Of a DNA stretch of 6,162 nt, positions 4,497 to 6,162 are shown one piece after another. The notes under the pieces were generated by a model. The model ran no database searches and was not told the origin of the DNA. It was given only the letters and a program-made list of their open reading frames with translations. Source of the DNA: Desulfosporosinus sp. (GTDB lineage: Bacteria; Bacillota; Desulfitobacteriia; Desulfitobacteriales; Desulfitobacteriaceae); contig PKWS01000298.1 in NCBI GenBank assembly GCA_003132105.1, forward strand, positions 5,431 through 11,592, given 5' to 3'. Each line of letters begins with the position of its first letter. Position 1 is the first letter of the stretch. A program made the position numbers and the translations under genes.

Positions 4497-6162
4497 ATGG
4501 CCAGTAAGTTTATGTACACTAACCGTGATCACAAATTTATCATCAAAGAATGGTTAGATGGAAAGAAAATCTTGGGTTTAAAACATTTTCAAGAGTATCT
4601 CAATATTGAAGATGTCGATGGAATACTTGATCAATCCTTAAAAATGAGTCGAGAAATCGTTGCACCTACTAACGATGACGGTGATACAATCGGGGCGATT
4701 TTTAAGAATGGAAAAGTTACAGTTCCCCCTTCCTTCCATAAAGCCTTCAAGTTTATTCAAGAAAATGGCTGGGGTTCCAGCAACAGCGACGTTGAAGGAG
4801 AGGGTGTCCTTCCTGAGATTTTGAACGAAGCTGTTCGTGAGTATATTATTGCCGCTAATCCATCTATTTCTCCATATGTTGGGTTGTGTGGTGGCATAGC
4901 ATCCGTAATTAAGGCGTTTGGCTCACCCGAACAGATTGCCCTCTACACCCCCAAAATGTTTGAGGGTATTTGGGAAGGGACTATGTGCCTAACGGAACCT
5001 GGTGGCGGCTCAGATGTAGGGGATATGACGACCAAGGCCTATCCCACAGATAACCCATTAATATACAAGGTTAAGGGAACAAAATGCTTTATCACCGGAG
5101 GGGATCATGATCTCACGGAAAATATTATTCACTTGGTGCTAGCCAGAGCGGATGGAGCGGCCCCAGGTACTAAAGGACTGTCGTTATTCATTGTACCAAA
5201 GGTCTGGGTCAAGGAAGACGGCAACCTGGGAGAATCCAATGATGTTTCGACTGTTGGCATAGAACACAAGATGGGCATCAAGGGTTCCTCCACGGCAGTG
5301 CTTAGCTTTGGAGAAGAGGGTCAATGTCGCGGCATCTTGTTAGGCAGCCCGCCGGATGAAAAAGGGGTTGGGCAGGGCATGACCCAAATGTTTAAGATGA
5401 TCAATGGATCACGGTTGGATACTGGGCACAGCGCGCTTGCCGTGGCAACTGTTGCGTACAATAATGCAGTTCATTTTGCCAAGGAACGCATTCAGGGTCG
5501 ACCTATTCACAATCCCAAAGGCAGTAGGGTACCTATCATCCAACATGAAGATATCCGTCGTATGCTGCTCACGCAGAAGGCCACGTTGGAAGCAATGCGA
5601 GCCATGATTTTTAAGGGCTACTACTATTTGGACTTAATCGAATTCGGGGATGATCCGGCAGATATTAGTGCAGCTAAACGCTCCATTGAGGTCATCACCC
5701 CTTTAATTAAAGCGTATTGCTCTGACCAGGGGTGGTTGATGATTACCGAAGCCATTCAAGTCTTCGGAGGCTACGGGTTTACCGAGGAATATCCTGTGGC
5801 GCGTCAAGCCAGGGATGTCAAGATTTATTCCATCTGGGAGGGCACTAATTTCATTCAGTCAATGGACCTTGTCGGTCGCAAGTGGAGTCTGGATAAAGGC
5901 AGTGTCTTCAAGGAATGGTTGATGGAGATGGCTACCTTCGTCCAAGCAAACCAGAATCATAAAACCTTTGCTCGTGAGTTCGAGGTTCTGAGTAAAGCAT
6001 TATTGGTTTATCAGGAACTCATGGGTACCGTCTTAGGTTACTTTAAGGAAAATATCAGGCTGGTTCCGTTGTATAGTACGAGAATCTTGCGGATTACAGC
6101 TGAACTCTATGGTGGATGCTTGCTGATGCAACAGGCTTTAGTGGCCCAAGAAAAACTGGACC
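4497..6162 (+). CDS. Long-form acyl-CoA dehydrogenase (FadE5/DmdC-like), 3' end beyond window
   Basis: The frame stays open for 555 codons to the right edge; family members are about 590-610 residues, so little is missing. It is a flavoprotein oxidising acyl-CoA to trans-2-enoyl-CoA and passing electrons to an electron-transfer flavoprotein. Landmarks are the flavin/substrate motif MCLTEPGGGSDVG (163-175), the long-form signature KCFITGGDHDLTEN (196-209), SRLDTGH (305-311), VFGGYGFTEEYP (422-433) and IWEGTNFIQSMDLVGRK (446-462). Glu448 is the expected catalytic base, in the same context as in FadE5 and DmdC. A C-terminal helical domain typical of the long form follows from about residue 470. 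AGGAGG (4484-4489) is 7 nt before the ATG and 18 nt separate it from the dehydratase stop, so the two genes share an operon. Relatives act on medium, long or substituted acyl groups such as methylmercaptopropionyl-CoA; the substrate here is unknown. Confidence 0.92.
   Translation, partial: MASKFMYTNRDHKFIIKEWLDGKKILGLKHFQEYLNIEDVDGILDQSLKMSREIVAPTNDDGDTIGAIFKNGKVTVPPSFHKAFKFIQENGWGSSNSDVEGEGVLPEILNEAVREYIIAANPSISPYVGLCGGIASVIKAFGSPEQIALYTPKMFEGIWEGTMCLTEPGGGSDVGDMTTKAYPTDNPLIYKVKGTKCFITGGDHDLTENIIHLVLARADGAAPGTKGLSLFIVPKVWVKEDGNLGESNDVSTVGIEHKMGIKGSSTAVLSFGEEGQCRGILLGSPPDEKGVGQGMTQMFKMINGSRLDTGHSALAVATVAYNNAVHFAKERIQGRPIHNPKGSRVPIIQHEDIRRMLLTQKATLEAMRAMIFKGYYYLDLIEFGDDPADISAAKRSIEVITPLIKAYCSDQGWLMITEAIQVFGGYGFTEEYPVARQARDVKIYSIWEGTNFIQSMDLVGRKWSLDKGSVFKEWLMEMATFVQANQNHKTFAREFEVLSKALLVYQELMGTVLGYFKENIRLVPLYSTRILRITAELYGGCLLMQQALVAQEKLD

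Noticed and set aside
5404..5607. 67-codon + strand frame inside the acyl-CoA dehydrogenase
   Set aside because: It lies out of frame within a region encoding conserved dehydrogenase motifs, has no ribosome binding site and its composition is implausible.
1..6162. CRISPR arrays, tRNA or rRNA genes, insertion sequences, riboswitches
   Set aside because: No spaced direct repeats, cloverleaf-like segments, transposase-like frames or terminal repeats were seen. The two main leaders (about 85 and 58 nt) show no recognisable riboswitch fold by eye.

Overview
The window reads as part of a catabolic acyl-CoA gene cluster from an anaerobic, spore-former-type Firmicute, with every recognisable gene on the + strand. 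A clostridial or Peptococcaceae-like host (Desulfitobacterium/Desulfosporosinus type) is an inference. It rests on strong purine-rich ribosome binding sites, moderate GC, a PAS-type sigma-54 activator, and an enzyme of the oxygen-sensitive [4Fe-4S]/FAD 4-hydroxybutyryl-CoA dehydratase family. Species cannot be fixed from the sequence alone.

Layout. Bases 1-127 may hold the tail of an upstream gene (weak call). A sigma-54 (-24/-12) promoter at 178-193 precedes two overlapping genes at 290-700 and 684-1085. These encode the two halves of a heteromeric MaoC/hot-dog hydratase; only the second carries the Asp/His catalytic motif. A 16-bp perfect stem, extendable to about 25 bp, ends this unit at 1103-1155. 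Two sigma-70-like promoters then lead into a 466-residue PAS/AAA+/Fis-type sigma-54 activator (1265-2665). A 328-bp intergenic region follows. It contains a rho-independent terminator, several inverted repeats and a second sigma-54 promoter (2916-2931) that is almost identical to the first. That promoter faces a gene for a 4-hydroxybutyryl-CoA dehydratase family protein (3000-4478) and, 18 nt further on, a long-form (FadE5/DmdC-like) acyl-CoA dehydrogenase (4497 to beyond the window end).

How it may work together. The activator sits between two operons whose promoters match at 15 of 17 positions over TGGCATAG..TTTGCAT. The simplest model is that its PAS domain senses a substrate-derived signal and switches on both units. 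The enzymes are a hydratase/dehydratase pair, a radical-type dehydratase or delta-isomerase, and a flavin acyl-CoA dehydrogenase. Together they suggest a beta-oxidation-like route for an unusual acyl-CoA. The dehydratase keeps all four iron-sulfur ligands of the Clostridium aminobutyricum enzyme but has Gly where that enzyme has Glu455, Asp for Glu257 and Ser for Thr190. The true substrate is therefore probably not 4-hydroxybutyryl-CoA, and this is the most interesting point in the window.
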